NCBI GenBank assembly: GCA_010015675.1
Contig: ML976986.1
Location: 1,109,455-1,173,454 of the forward strand
Length of the DNA stretch: 64,000 nt
Direction of reading: 5' to 3'
Source: Byssothecium circinans
Lineage: Eukaryota > Ascomycota > Dothideomycetes > Pleosporales > Massarinaceae
Shown here: positions 43,494 to 54,456 of the stretch, one piece after another
Layout of the letters: every line of letters begins with the position of its first letter
Numbering within the stretch: the first letter of the stretch is position 1
Notes under the pieces: generated by a model
Databases searched by the model: none
The model's input: only the letters and a program-made list of their open reading frames with translations
What the model was told of the DNA's origin: nothing
Position numbers and translations under genes: made by a program

Positions 43494-44909
43494 ATGGCTG
43501 CTTCTGCAGCTAGTCCGGTACCCTCCATCGTAGGCGCTCTACGCTGCCAAAAAGACTCTTACCTCCAATCCTTCGAGACCCAAGTTATATCCTGCAGCGA
43601 ATACATCCCTCCAAAAGCGCCTCAAACAAACAATAAATCCAAGACCAAAAAATCCACCGACCCGGAAAAAGTTTCCGAAACCAACCTCTCATCGAAACAA
43701 TGGCTCATCGAATTCGAAGACTCAGTCCTCTTCCCCGAAGGTACAGTACAGTACACCAACCTCACCCACCATCTCACACGTGATCCTTAAACTAAGCATC
43801 CACCAGGCGGCGGCCAACCCACCGACCAGGGCACCATAACCCCCCTCCCCTCAGACCCTTCAAACCCCTCCATCCCAATAACAAACATCCAACGCCACGG
43901 CCTCCGCTGCATGCACTTCTCCCCCCGCCCGCTCCCCCCAGGCACCAAAGTGCTCCAAACCGTCGACTTCCCGCGTCGCTGGGACCACATGCAGCAACAC
44001 ACCGGCCAACACCTCCTCTCCGCCATAATGGACACGCTCTCCCTTCCCACGCTCTCGTGGTCCATGGCCCCCGCCGGCGAAATGAACTCCATCGAGATCC
44101 CGCGGAAACCCTCCCCTGACGAACTCCAGCAGATCCAGGATCGCTGTAATCGCGTCATCCGCGAGAACGTGGGTATTACGGTAGAAACGCCGATGGGGAG
44201 GGACGAGCAGGCGGAGAAGATCCCGGGGGATTATGATAGGGAGAAGGGCGTTGTGCGGTTCATCAAGATCGGGGACTTGGATTATAATGCGTGTTGTGGG
44301 ACGCATCTTAGACAGACGAGTCATATCGGGCTTGTTCTTTTGCATCATACGACTACGGTGAGGGGCACGAATTGTAGGCTTTTTTTCTCGGCGGGGGATC
44401 GCGCGGTTGGACTTGCGACGGGGGCTATTGATGCGGTGCGGAGTATTGCTGTCTCTCTCAGTTCCGGGGGTGGGCCGAAGGAGGTGCAGGGTAGTGTGCA
44501 GCGGCTGAGTGACAATCTAGCGGAGGCGAGGAAGAGGGAGAAGAAGTTGTTGGCGGAGATTGCGGGGGTGGAGGCGGAGAGGGTGAGGGGCGTGTTGAGG
44601 GGCGGGGGGACGGCGTGGAGCTATCGGGCGGGTGATGGGTTGGATTTTATTAATCTTGTTGTGGGTGAGTTGAGGGAGACGCTGAAGGAAGGGAAGGGGG
44701 TGGTGGTTCTTGTGTCTGGGGAGGCGAAGACGGCTGGTTCGATCATGGTTCTGGGGGAAAAGGAGAAGGTGGAGAGGGTGGCGGCGAAGGTGAAGGAGTG
44801 TGTGAGTGGTGTCAAGGGAGGGGGGAAGGGGGAGAAGTGGCAGGGTAAGGTTATGGAGTGGAAGAAGGGCGAGATCGACGCTTTGAAAGCTGCGATCCAA
44901 GGTGCTTGA
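43494..44909 (+). CDS. AlaX/AARSD1-like alanyl-tRNA editing protein
   Basis: Trans-editing enzyme that hydrolyses Ser- or Gly-mischarged tRNA-Ala. Exons 43494-43740 and 43807-44909 (intron 66 nt) give 449 residues. The splice joins LFPEGGGQPTDQGTI, the family hallmark, which is lost without it. The zinc-binding motif HTGQH is in WDHMQQHTGQHLLSAIMDTL (about residue 145) and the second pair is CCGTH (about 244). LSWSMAPAGEMNSIEIPRKP and VRFIKIGDLDYNACCG match the editing core. The C-terminus contains a coiled-coil-like segment and a DHHA1-like region with VLVSGEAKTAGSIMVLGEKE. The full layout corresponds to eukaryotic AARSD1 rather than the short bacterial AlaX-S. Codon use shifts to many GGG/GAG runs after 44200. 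Confidence 0.9.
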
Positions 44910-45158
44910 AGAGAAGAAGTGTTTGGGAGGTATTGTGTTTTCTGATAGATCGTATAGACCTGTTATTGTGCCTCATGTGAGGGCAGGGTATCAAGCGAAC
45001 GTTTCCTATCCTATCCAGTCCGTATATATAGATAGTTTTCTTACTCCTTCCTCCCCAGAATCGAAAGTATAGACATTAAAGTAAACTAAATCACATAGCG
45101 AACGTGCCATCCAGCCTAAAAGTATCAACAAGAAACAAACCCCGCCAACCGACCTAAC

Positions 45159-46385
45159 TCAAACACTGTAAACCTTGACCGAGTTGATCAACCAGTAAGT
45201 GTCCCCAAAGCTCTGTGGCTGAGACGCAACGTAGGACTGACACGTGTACGACTGCGGGCACCCGCTGCTGCCCCATGTGGAACCAGCCCAGTCACCACAG
45301 AACGTGATATCGAAGACCTGATCCGCGTCAGCAATTGCACTCTGACAAAAACCTATAAAGTGAAATAAAAACCACTCACGATATTCATATTCCGAAACTT
45401 CGCGTCAAAATCACACCCGGCGAAGTTTGCAATCGGAGTCCCCCAAGAATTGTAATCGGGGTTTCCATTCCTGATGTTCGCTGGCACATCTCTAGCTGCC
45501 CAGTACCACACCTTGATCGCCGAGCTGGTCCAGAGAGCAGCGTACACACCGCCACCGTGTGCATTGAATGCGGTGCCGTATGAGGTAGCAATGTTGCTTT
45601 GACGGCCGCAGCCAACGAAGCCACCGTTCGCACCGCAGTCAGCATTTCCGATGTTGTTGCCTGTTTGGCCACCGGCTCCAACGGAGGGTGTGCAACCCGG
45701 TGAGGTATGCAGAGTCACTTGATTGTATGTGTTGAGGTGTACGCCTTCAAGGATGTCGAGCTCGCCTTGGTTGCTGCGCATGAGGTCAGCAGTAATTTGA
45801 CGTCTTGAATGCAAGGGGAGATGGACGTACGGCCAGTTAGGACCAACCATCCAGAAGGCGGGCCATGTACCGCAGTTACTGCCAGGGACATGGGCGAAGT
45901 CGGCGATGATGAGTCCGTGCTGGTACGCATTCTTGCTTTGAATACGCACGCTGTTCCGTCCGACGCCGTTGGGATTGAGCACGCTTCTTGTGTCGACGCC
46001 CATGTAGACTTGGCTGTTATCGAACTTGATGAGGCCTTGGGATGTTGCTGTGCCTTGGTCGACATAATTCACGTAACCATCTGTTGTTGTCAGTTATGAT
46101 CGCCGTAATACTAGTTGCTATAGTACGGACGGGTTGGGTCGGCAATCTAGAAATTGTCAGTCGTTGACATCTGTGATTGGAGTGTGGACGTACTGCCTGA
46201 ACATCGAACTTGCTTAGCCAGTTGCTAGCATCGTACGTGTCGATGAGGCTCAAAGCAGCCGCATTGGCAAAGAAGTCTACAGGTGAAGTCTCGTTGAACG
46301 GAGCCTTTGGCCCTGCAGGTGCCGGTGCTGCAGTAGCACAGTTCCAAAGGAGCGGAAGAGTCGCAAAGAGGCTTCTGAAAGACAT
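45159..46385 (-). CDS. GH16 family glycoside hydrolase (endo-1,3(4)-beta-glucanase type)
   Basis: Secreted glucan hydrolase acting on cell-wall or plant glucans. Five exons: 46385-46194, 46146-46131 (only 16 nt), 46080-45831, 45773-45380 and 45317-45159; introns 47, 50, 57 and 62 nt; 336 residues. The micro-exon is needed to build IADPTHGYVNYVDQ, which matches the family. The signal peptide is MSFRSLFATLPLLWNCATAA. The catalytic motif is GELDILEGV (nucleophile and acid/base Glu), preceded by CGTWPAFWMVG and WPNQ. Further matches are VTLHTSPGC, CGANGGFVGCG, GGGVYAALWTSSAIKVWYW and ITFCGDWAGSTW. Start placed at MSFRS; an ATG 14 codons upstream is in frame but weakens the signal peptide. Confidence 0.9.
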
Positions 46386-48529
46386 GGAGGGGGCTTGCTG
46401 TGCGCTGCAGAAGAGAGCGCGTTGCATAGAGTATTAGTACAACCATCCATAATAGCGCACCACCTCGTGGTCTTTATATCACGGTCAGGGGACAGACATA
46501 GTAGTCAACCATGTTCAACACCAGGTCGGCTGTCAAATCCTACCGCACTGTAACCCGGGCTAGACAAAACAAATGTGACCAGGCTGCCGTCGTCAGCGTA
46601 CGCATTTTGATTCGTCAAGGCGTGTAATTTGCAGAGTCTTCACCTTAATCTGTAGTGTCCGCTGTCCAGCGCGAGTGTGGTTCGGATATAGTGAGCCCTG
46701 GGGTGTATAGCGGACGACCGTCCCAGCTAGGAAAGTCGAGGGAGCTTGACCGGGAGGCGTGAACACTCCATCAACCCACCTGACAGCCCTGGATGGTCCA
46801 GCGGGTGGAGCTAGCTATGAGTAATAGTTTTTATTAGTTGACATGGAGATGAGACGGTTCAAAGGGCATTTGGAGTGTATTCGTATTGGCGAACGTTCAC
46901 TGGTGAAGACCCTGCGTCGTTCATCAAACTGCGATCGGCTCCGCGGGTAGATCTCGAATACGCGACGAAGGATACATATAACTCTGTATCTGCAAAGGAA
47001 AAGGCATATGGCACTCAGGAGACATGGTTCGTGTGCGCCCCGAGTTGCTCGGCACTTGCGACATGGTGTCTGCTAGTGCGACCTTGGTTTGCAACTCTGA
47101 AGGAACAAAATGACGAGGCAGAACGATCAAAGGGGTACCTTACACCCCGGTAGAGAAGAGAGTAGGGAGACGGTACCGGGTGTGAATGTGCAGGGTCCTG
47201 GGCATGGTAGACGTTGGAGAAAAAGGTTTCTAACAGTTGCTAGTCAGTGCAATAGCATCTGCCTACCTTTCTGATCATCGTCTCATTTTCTAGCGCGCCC
47301 ATATGACCTTCGGAATGAATATGTGTTCATGAGATTGGTCGACTCTGTTTCGCTTTCGGATTGGCGCGTCGCACCCCGCGATTTTCCAGGTGTCCACGCA
47401 GACGCGCACCAGATCACACCTCTCAAAGGATCCAAGAACCATGCGATCTCTCTTCAGCGCACATCCCACCGGAGCCGATCGAAGATCCAACCAGGATTAC
47501 GTATTCATGGGTGCTAGCTACTACGGTGGTAGTTGCGGATGTCAGTGTCTGCACGCGAAGCGTTCGCGTGGTCGTCTCCCACCGCTCGCCGCCCTACGTC
47601 CAACGCCCCTCATCACATGCGCTTCTGCCTTGAACGTAGCGAAAGAGATATGGATGGAGGGTGGCATCGCTCTCAGCAGCATTTTGGATGCTACACCGAT
47701 AATGATGATGAAGGAGATGATAGTGTGGTTGCAGTGGTGTTGTTTGTGCGGAAACCCAACCAGCGGGCGCCCGCTGAAACTGTGAGCGGGGAATGTACTG
47801 TACCAGTGCAAGTGAATGACTTGTATCTCCAAATTGGGTATGTCTGAGAAGAGAGTGACAGGGCAAAAGAGACGCAGCGGATGAAGGATGAATGAAAATG
47901 CAAAGAGAAGTCGAAAGATGGCACCTTCCTCAAAGTCTAAGATCAAGGCGCTAAAGTGTTCCTGTCGATCAGTGTACGACTATGTTCGCGCCAAGTCGGC
48001 AACCATGACTTCACACTATCATTTGCCGTATCTCGTAACTGGATATAGAAGCTGGTCGAGACTCTTCATGGAGCACTGCACATCTACCCCACAGTTCGGC
48101 TCCGCATGGTGGCGTCTTAGTGTACTACCCTGAAAGAACCTCTACAACTTGTGCGAGATCTGAAGGCCAAGTTGGCCCCTTGGACCGAGAAATACAGCAG
48201 CAACAGAACACGTCATGCGGAATGAATGGAGGCGAGAATCATTCTGGTTGTTGGAGAAACACGACTTCCCTGTGGCTCCCCTCCATCGCGCGGTACCGTA
48301 AGCTCATGTACGGTCTGTCGGCATTCACAGCGAACCTTCAACGACGTGACAGTGTCATGAGGTTTTAAACCCTTTAATATGATCAAAACATCTCAAGTGT
48401 TGTCGTTTGTGCAAGAAACCCATCAACACGGTGAGTCACAACGCACGGTGAACTGTACAACATCCGCAGAGTGACCCCTCAGTGAAGCTTCAGCCATCAC
48501 AATCAAACAGCCAACAACAGCCCTTCCTC
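46386..48529. other. Gene-poor interval, 2.1 kb
   Basis: Upstream of the GH16 gene. Overlapping frames at about 47360-47850 are open on both strands but none shows a domain, signal or consistent codon use. No RNA or mobile element recognised. Confidence 0.45.
46473..46479 (-). promoter_or_regulatory. TATA-like box of the GH16 gene
   Basis: ATATAAA on the minus strand, about 90 nt upstream of the chosen start codon. Position and sequence fit a core promoter element; not tested otherwise. Confidence 0.45.
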
Positions 48530-48895
48530 CTAATCCAGATCCCAACACCGAATACTTCGCACCGTCTCATTCATATATCCAAATCCGCTGTGGATCCAGA
48601 AAGCCATCGAGCCGTTTCTCAGCCTTCCGTGCTCTTCGCAAGCCGGAGTTGAAAACACTTCGCAAGCAGCGTTCTCGTCAGGCATCAAGGAGCTGATACT
48701 TCGATCGTCACTTGGTATAGCTCGACAGACTACCAAGTCTTCGGGTTGGTACCAGGCACAGAGACCTTGGAAATGGGGCGCGGAGCATGCGAGTATCGGC
48801 GCGCGGAGGCCGGTAAGACGATGGCGATAGAGTTGTGGAGATGAATTTGCGCCAAACGCGAGGTATAGAATGGTGAAGAGGGTAGGAATTTGCAT
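48530..48895 (-). CDS. Small secreted six-cysteine protein, effector-like
   Basis: 121 residues, single exon. MQIPTLFTILYLAFGANSS is a good secretion signal. The mature part holds six Cys (ACSAP, LCAW, VVCRA, AACEV, PACEE, IRCWD), enough for three disulfides, plus one N-glycosylation site near the end (NET). No family recognised. Size, even Cys count and isolation in a gene-poor interval are what one looks for in candidate effectors or secreted antimicrobial proteins, but such a role is inference. Confidence 0.6.
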   Translation of the reverse strand: MQIPTLFTILYLAFGANSSPQLYRHRLTGLRAPILACSAPHFQGLCAWYQPEDLVVCRAIPSDDRSISSLMPDENAACEVFSTPACEEHGRLRNGSMAFWIHSGFGYMNETVRSIRCWDLD

Positions 48896-50087
48896 ATTGA
48901 GGTTATCATGGGGATGGAAGGAGCGAAGTTCGAGTACTTCGAGTAAGTATCGTCTTCAGCGATCACTGGCTTGTGTCACAGTTCCAGGATGGTGACCGAC
49001 CCGGCGTTGAGTCATGTTCACGATGCCGTGTCGTTGGCGCCAAACCACTTCTCGGGTTAGAATCACATCTGCTCATTGGCTACTTCAGGTGCCACGCCTC
49101 AAATTTTGGTCGTCCACAAAGTTGTTGCATACGTGGGCATTATCCCGACCTTAACCGTCCCTATTCCGTCTCATACTAAGTCCTTTCTGGCCTCGACTAC
49201 TGAACTGGTTCGGCTCAGCTCGAGAATGTTGAGAGAGGCATCGAACGAGCGAGTACCATAGTCCGGGTGACTTAGTGATTGTGAAATCTCCTGCGCCGTC
49301 AGTGCTGGGAACAATGTTAAGCACCTTAGGAAGAGCTATAAGAACGAGATACGTAACTTTATGGTGCTTCACTCGTGAGCAGTGTTCCGTGTGTATTGGT
49401 GAAGGGTCTCCGCTGAATTGAGAGCGTAGGAAATTAAGGTAGCATGCCAATCTTCAATTTCCTTTTCAGTTTCAGCAGAAATGGCTTTCTTCTCCAGTGA
49501 GCCAATTCCCAAGGTTAACTAGAACAGCATTTTGCTTATTTACGGGGCCCTTTGCGTTCACATTCAACTGTAAGGCTTGAGAAGGGTTGGTGTGGAACTA
49601 GATGTACAATTCCTGATTCCAATGATACGAACAGTTTCCATCAAGCTTGGTCCGAAAAATGCACCGAAAAGCCCTTAAATAAATGGATGACCATTTCGCT
49701 AGATATGCATCATTCTCACCCTTCCCCTATTATAAGATGAGATATGAAGGTTCCAAATACTAATGCACCACAGCTACCAAAACTCTCTAAGATCACGGGA
49801 TCCTGAGCTCCGGTTTGCTGCGGGGTAGAGGCAGATCTCCAACCATTTGCCAACATTGAGGCCTCCTACTTTACGCTCGACTTCTATCGTATAAAGCAAG
49901 ACCCTGCATGCACTTCATCGGGATGTTTGTCTGTTTCCAGCAATAGGTTATTGTTATCGCCACTCAAGCGGAGGGCGTCTTGCACAGTTGAAGCCAATTG
50001 GCGAGTTTGTCAGGCTGTGGGGGGGTCCTATATCTGAGTAGATTGGAAAGAGTGCTTTCCCACCACCCTGTTATACAGCACCTCATC
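48896..50087. other. Intergenic, 1.2 kb
   Basis: No gene supported. Contains the promoters of the small secreted protein (-) and of the DUF4863 gene (+). Confidence 0.45.
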
Positions 50088-50816
50088 ATGGCTTCCGTTC
50101 AAGACGTCCCAGGTATTCCATCTACAGACGTGGAAGTCGACTTCGCCAAATACCCCACGTCCCAGAAACTGCTCAAGCGATGTCAAGATTTCTTCGACGA
50201 AGTCCAAAACCTGTACCTCCCCCCGCCTCCCTACCTCCTAACCCTTCAATCAACTAACACCCAACCCAGCACCCCCGGAAAAGCCCTGGAAGCACACCTG
50301 AACAACTACTACGGCCCCGGCACCCCAATCTACGAAGATCTCTGCACACTCACGTGCCAAGGACTACAAGAAGGCTGGGTCGCCAACATCGAAATCGACG
50401 GCACCAAGTACCGGCGCTCGAAAGTCGCAATACCGAAAAGCGAGACCAGGTTCCTGAGCATCACGACAGTATACATGGATTCTCAGGAAGAGTACTCGGG
50501 ACAGTATCACGCGCATCCGTATGGGGAGATCAATTGCGTGGTGCAGATTGATCAGACGGCGGAGTTGAAGGGCATGCAAGGGTGGCAGGGCGCCGGTTGG
50601 ACTAGTCCGGGGCCCGGTACGCATCAGTGAGTTCACCTTGTTGTTATGGTGGGGTAGGGAGGGAGGTGAGAGAGGTGATGAGGACCAAATGACTGATTTT
50701 ATTGTGGTAGTTATCCGCAAGTACGTGGTGGTGCGCTTATTGCGCTGTTCTTTCTGCCTGCGGGACGTATTTCGTATGCTGCTAAACCGGGAGATCCGCA
50801 GCCGGCGTGTGTTTAG
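50088..50816 (+). CDS. DUF4863 / p-hydroxylaminobenzoate lyase-like protein
   Basis: Family members include bacterial 4-hydroxylaminobenzoate lyase, which acts in nitro-aromatic degradation. Exons 50088-50212, 50270-50626 and 50711-50816 encode 195 residues. Intron 1 (57 nt) is in frame and stop-free; removing it deletes a Pro/Leu-rich stretch and gives QNLTPGKALEAHLNNYYGPG, as in homologues. Other motifs are EDLCTLTCQGLQEGWVANIE, DGTKYRRSKV, YHAHPYGEINCVVQID (cupin-like His pair) and HYPQVRGGALIALFFLPAGR. It sits tail to tail with the FAH-family gene: the two stop codons overlap. Context suggests a role in aromatic-acid catabolism; the true substrate in fungi is unknown. Confidence 0.82.
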
Positions 50817-51832
50817 GCGTATTCTACTGTGTTGCGGAGGGTGCCGATGGCGTTGATGTTTACTTCGACGATATCGCCTGGGTGGAGAAACTGGGGGTTT
50901 TTCATCGCGTAGCCGACACCTGTAGAGTATATTGGCACTGATGTCTTTCACATAACAATCAGATGGATGAAGGCGAGTTAACTTACCAGCGGGTGTACCC
51001 GTCATGACAACAGTACCCTTCTTCAATGTCGTCCCTTGACTGCAATAACTCACAAGCGTTGGGATCTTGAAGCAAAGGTCATCAATCGTTTCGCTTTGCC
51101 TCAATTCTCCATTCACAGTCGTTTTCAGGTACAGCTTCGATGGATCAGGGATGACTTCTGTGCTGACAATCTGAGGTCCCAGTGGCGCGTAGGAGTCGAA
51201 GCCTTTGGAGAAATTCCACTGCGGCACCGTACCAGCTAACTTCGGATCACGCTGCAGCTTTCTACTGCTGACATCGTTGCCGCACAAGTATCCACCAACG
51301 TAGTCGTAGGCATCCGCCTCGGAAACATTCAACGCATCTTTGGAGATGATGAAGCATAGCTCGCCTTCATAGTCGGCTTGCTCGTCTTGCGCGATCTTTG
51401 GAATCACGATGGGAGCGCCGTGCTCGTTCAGACATGTGTTGGCCTTGATGAAAGTCGAGGGGTATGGCGGGAGTGTGCGACCTCCTTCTTGGACTGTTTC
51501 GCATATCAACACTGGGTTATATAGTTATAGTTATATAGTTTTTGGAGAAGAGACGCACTGTGCTTAATAAAATTCAACCCTATGCACCGAATAATAGGCA
51601 CCTCATCCACAGTCACGGGACCCAAAACTTTTTTCACCGCAACCTCCTCGTCCGTAACCTTTGTCGCCGGATCAAAAATGCCACCGTTTGCAACTTCGAT
51701 GCGTTTCGCTTTCAACCCCGTGGATTCGTTCGCGGTGCCGATATCGAAGTCTTCGGACGGCAGTATGGGCTCCCCGCGCAGAATCTGACCGTCGGTGGAC
51801 TCGAACCGGATAAGGCGTTTCCAGGATGGCAT
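50813..51832 (-). CDS. Fumarylacetoacetate hydrolase-family protein
   Basis: Likely fumarylpyruvate or acylpyruvate hydrolase of a gentisate-type pathway. Exons 51832-51559, 51493-50987 and 50919-50813 (introns 65 and 66 nt) give 295 residues. The acceptor at 51494 was chosen over a nearer AG because it yields CIGLNFIKHIQEGGRTLPPY, the family block. Metal ligands are in YEGELCFIISKD (the E-x-E pair), and GGYLCGNDVSSRKLQRD follows. QWNFSKGFDSYAPLGP, VMTGTPAGVGYAM and LHPGDIVEVNINAIGTLRN are all typical. Neighbours are a DUF4863 protein, gentisate dioxygenase and an FAD monooxygenase. Substrate assignment rests on context. Confidence 0.88.
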
Positions 51833-52207
51833 TGCGACTGTGGATGGAGGTTGGTCTACTGGAGTCGTGGGAGGAGAGTGCGAACTTGGAGATGTAGGTG
51901 TTTATGTTGTGAACGAGGCGTCGTGACTTGTATGGGAAGCGCGAAGGAAGTTGAGGTGTGTGATGTGGGGGAATCCAGGATGCGATGACGGAACTAGTAC
52001 TTCGGCACATCATTGGCCGGACAGCGCTTTTACATGTACGATATGCTTGCGTATGGGCTATTTGACTCTGACAATGATCGTACATCAATTAGTGGATTAT
52101 ATTTCTGGCTCCGAGATGTTTTGGTTTAGATATACATACTTAAAAGTATAAATTTTTGACTTTGCAACTGCCTCTCCACCTTCAAAGCTATGCGGAACTA
52201 GGGACGG
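51833..52207. other. Intergenic in the aromatic cluster
   Basis: Promoter of the FAH-family gene and 3' end of the dioxygenase remnant. No further feature found. Confidence 0.5.
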
Positions 52208-52869
52208 CTAAGTCACTGAAGTCTCAGTATCCATGCCTTCACTCCGATAAAATCCCAACGCTTCAATCATCGGCTTATCATCAAACCGACACAAATACGC
52301 CATCTCCTCTGACCCCGAAAAATGCTGATACAGATGCCATGAAGGAACGCAGAACGTATCGCCTTGCTTCCACTGAAACCGCGGTCCCCCAATCCACGAG
52401 TAGCCAGAACCGGAAACAACGTGGTAGACACTAGACGTCGTTTCTCTCCTCGTTTCCGAGGACGCACTTCGAGAGAGACGTTCAGCAGAAGGGTTGAGCG
52501 TTTTGCTAACTTTGTACAAGCACTAGTGTCAATACACATTGAGGGAGGAAGAGAAGGAACACCACGATGAAGGAAAATCTTCTTACCATAACTCCCATCA
52601 GCCTTCCTATACTCCTTCCTCACCCAACCCCCCTCCATTCCATCCAGCGCCCCCTTCATCTTCTTCCACGGAAACATAATAGAACTCCGATCCGTATCCA
52701 CGACTTCAGCCGGATTCCTCTTCTCCTCGAAATGCCCCACGAAATGCGTAGGAAAGAATTGAAAAAGCGGTAAATCCAGCGCGTCCAGCCATATCATCGG
52801 TCCGGATCCATCTTTGCCATGGTCGTGCCAGTTCCAAGTCGGTGTGAGAATAACATCGCCCCTCTCCAT
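52208..52869 (-). pseudogene. Gentisate 1,2-dioxygenase, N-terminally truncated
   Basis: Gentisate dioxygenase opens the ring of 2,5-dihydroxybenzoate to maleylpyruvate using Fe(II) in an N-terminal cupin. What remains is 194 residues in two exons, 52869-52587 and 52509-52208 (intron 76 nt). It starts inside the first cupin with [20 protein letters not shown], then [17 protein letters not shown], and the second cupin [37 protein letters not shown]. Full-length enzymes have roughly 150 more residues upstream, including the His-x-His iron ligands; directly upstream in this frame is a TGA and no homologous sequence. Only the third ligand (WHDHG) is left, so catalysis is unlikely. The retained part has clean codons and splice sites, so the loss looks recent. 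Confidence 0.75.
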
Positions 52870-53053
52870 CCCAATCCTTCACTGGCAGGCTCTGCAACAA
52901 TAGAAACTGTCCATTCACTGCTCTTGGTGGACGCTGGACTTGTTGCGTATATGGCAACCCCGGGAATTCCGCAGCCAGGTGCGAGGCAATTGGTGGCGGT
53001 GGTTGTGGACATGAATGTTGTTTGACTTGCCGCCCTTAAATACGACTATTTGG

Positions 53054-54037
53054 TCATTCAAGCAGAAGGAAATTCATAAGTCGTTCAAGTCCTTGCAAGT
53101 CGTCTTCCTTGCTGCCAGCGAGGCCTTGATCAACCCAGCCATCTGTATAACTTCCTCCAAAATCGGTGACCCATGCGTTACCCTGTCTATCAACAAGAAC
53201 GTTCTCCGCTTTAACATCGCCCCATACCAATGAAATGTTGTGAAGCCACTTTAATGTACCCCCGACTTGGTCATACCACCTCTTTCTATCACTTATCGTA
53301 ACGGACCCCATTTCATACTGCGCAAGATTAGAAACCGGAGATGTCGTTTCCACATAGTCCATTAGAAACCCCAGGATCCTGCTTTCTAACACCACAAGTC
53401 CAACGAGCGACGGAATGCGGACATGATTTGCGAGTTTCTTTTCTGCTCGGATGCGTTGCAAAATGTTGATCTCTCGCCGCATAGGCTGACATTCTGACTG
53501 TCGCGCAGCGATTTTCGCACACATTGTAGACCCTCGAACACTGACTTTGAAAACCGTATCAGTTTTCAGCGTCTCGAGTAGATTGATGTCGGACGCCGGA
53601 AAGGTGGGTAGGTCGGAAGCGAAATAGGGTATTCCGTAGAATGACCTGTTCAGATCGGTAGCAGAGCTTTCATCTTGTATAATTTGTAGCTCTCCATCCA
53701 CCGTTGCCATTCGAAGTGTCGCCACAGGAGGTTCGATAACGTCGGAAAGCATTCTGGTATCGATCCGGTCCCCAGCGAACTTTCGGAACCATGGTTGACC
53801 TTTCACGGCGAGGACATCGTATAGCTCTTCAAAAACTGAGTCGAGTTCGGTTCCGTTGCTGGCCTCAATACGGTCAAGATAACTCCGTTCAATGGTGCCC
53901 GCCGTTGAGCTGGCGGGTATGAACACTTCGAAGTGTTTGGTGTTACATTCCACGGTGAATACGCAATCCGCTTCAATTCCATAATCAACGCGCTCTACCT
54001 CAGTACAGAGGGGAATATCGGAAGATTGATCAACCAT
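53054..54037 (-). CDS. Protein-kinase-like protein
   Basis: 327 residues from MVDQSSDIPL; a longer frame upstream (to 54163) only adds a His run coded by a GAT repeat. Kinase-fold landmarks are present: CAKIAARQ (candidate ATP-binding Lys), REINILQRIR (helix-C Glu), a hinge region FLMDYVET, the catalytic loop WGDVKAENVLVD and TDFGGSY (metal-binding DFG). The loop has WGD where most kinases have HRD, but Asp, Asn and DFG are kept. The first ~150 residues have no recognised fold. Such lineage-specific kinases are common in filamentous fungi and often sit in accessory regions. Its place between two aromatic-catabolism genes, just upstream of the truncated dioxygenase, suggests it arrived by rearrangement. 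Confidence 0.72.
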   Translation of the reverse strand: MVDQSSDIPLCTEVERVDYGIEADCVFTVECNTKHFEVFIPASSTAGTIERSYLDRIEASNGTELDSVFEELYDVLAVKGQPWFRKFAGDRIDTRMLSDVIEPPVATLRMATVDGELQIIQDESSATDLNRSFYGIPYFASDLPTFPASDINLLETLKTDTVFKVSVRGSTMCAKIAARQSECQPMRREINILQRIRAEKKLANHVRIPSLVGLVVLESRILGFLMDYVETTSPVSNLAQYEMGSVTISDRKRWYDQVGGTLKWLHNISLVWGDVKAENVLVDRQGNAWVTDFGGSYTDGWVDQGLAGSKEDDLQGLERLMNFLLLE

Positions 54038-54456
54038 GTTCAGTGTAATAATGAACGAATAGAAGATGTGAATGTGAATTAATAATTGATGATGATGATG
54101 ATGATGGCAAGCGGCCTCTTGTTCGGTTCCCCGCATCTCAACCGCTCCGGCCAACCAACCCAATTCACGGCTCCCTTGATTCGCTATTCTCGTACGCAGT
54201 GCGACAAATACAGTCTATAATGCGCACTTCCATCGTTTTCCGGCCATTACACTACTCCTTAAGAATGTCGTCCTATGCGAGGCCGGCGAAGAACCTGTCC
54301 GCTAGCAGTTTCCACGTCTTTGAATACGCCATATCTTGCGGAGTGAGATAATGGCAGATAGGGATGTTGCACTCGAGAAGTGTATGTATCATAATGTTAA
54401 AAGGTCAAGCCTGTAATCTGGTTTTGCATATGAGCGTTGCTGACTTCAAGCTGGGG
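54038..54456. other. Divergent promoter region
   Basis: Between the kinase-like gene (-) and the FAD monooxygenase (+). Contains a (GAT)n run near 54087-54106. The monooxygenase may begin as far upstream as an in-frame ATG at 54364. Confidence 0.4.

Noticed and set aside
47360..47850. Overlapping open frames with several Cys on both strands
   Set aside because: No consistent frame, signal peptide or domain; mutually overlapping frames suggest chance openness of GC-rich sequence.
50364..51512. One long minus-strand frame joining FAH sequence to a basic, Thr-rich tail
   Set aside because: After 50986 it runs through an intron and then antisense to the DUF4863 gene; the true hydrolase continues in exon 3 to 50813.
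54038..54163. Upstream extension of the kinase-like protein with a His run
   Set aside because: The His run is a translated GAT microsatellite; the ATG at 54037 gives a normal N-terminus.
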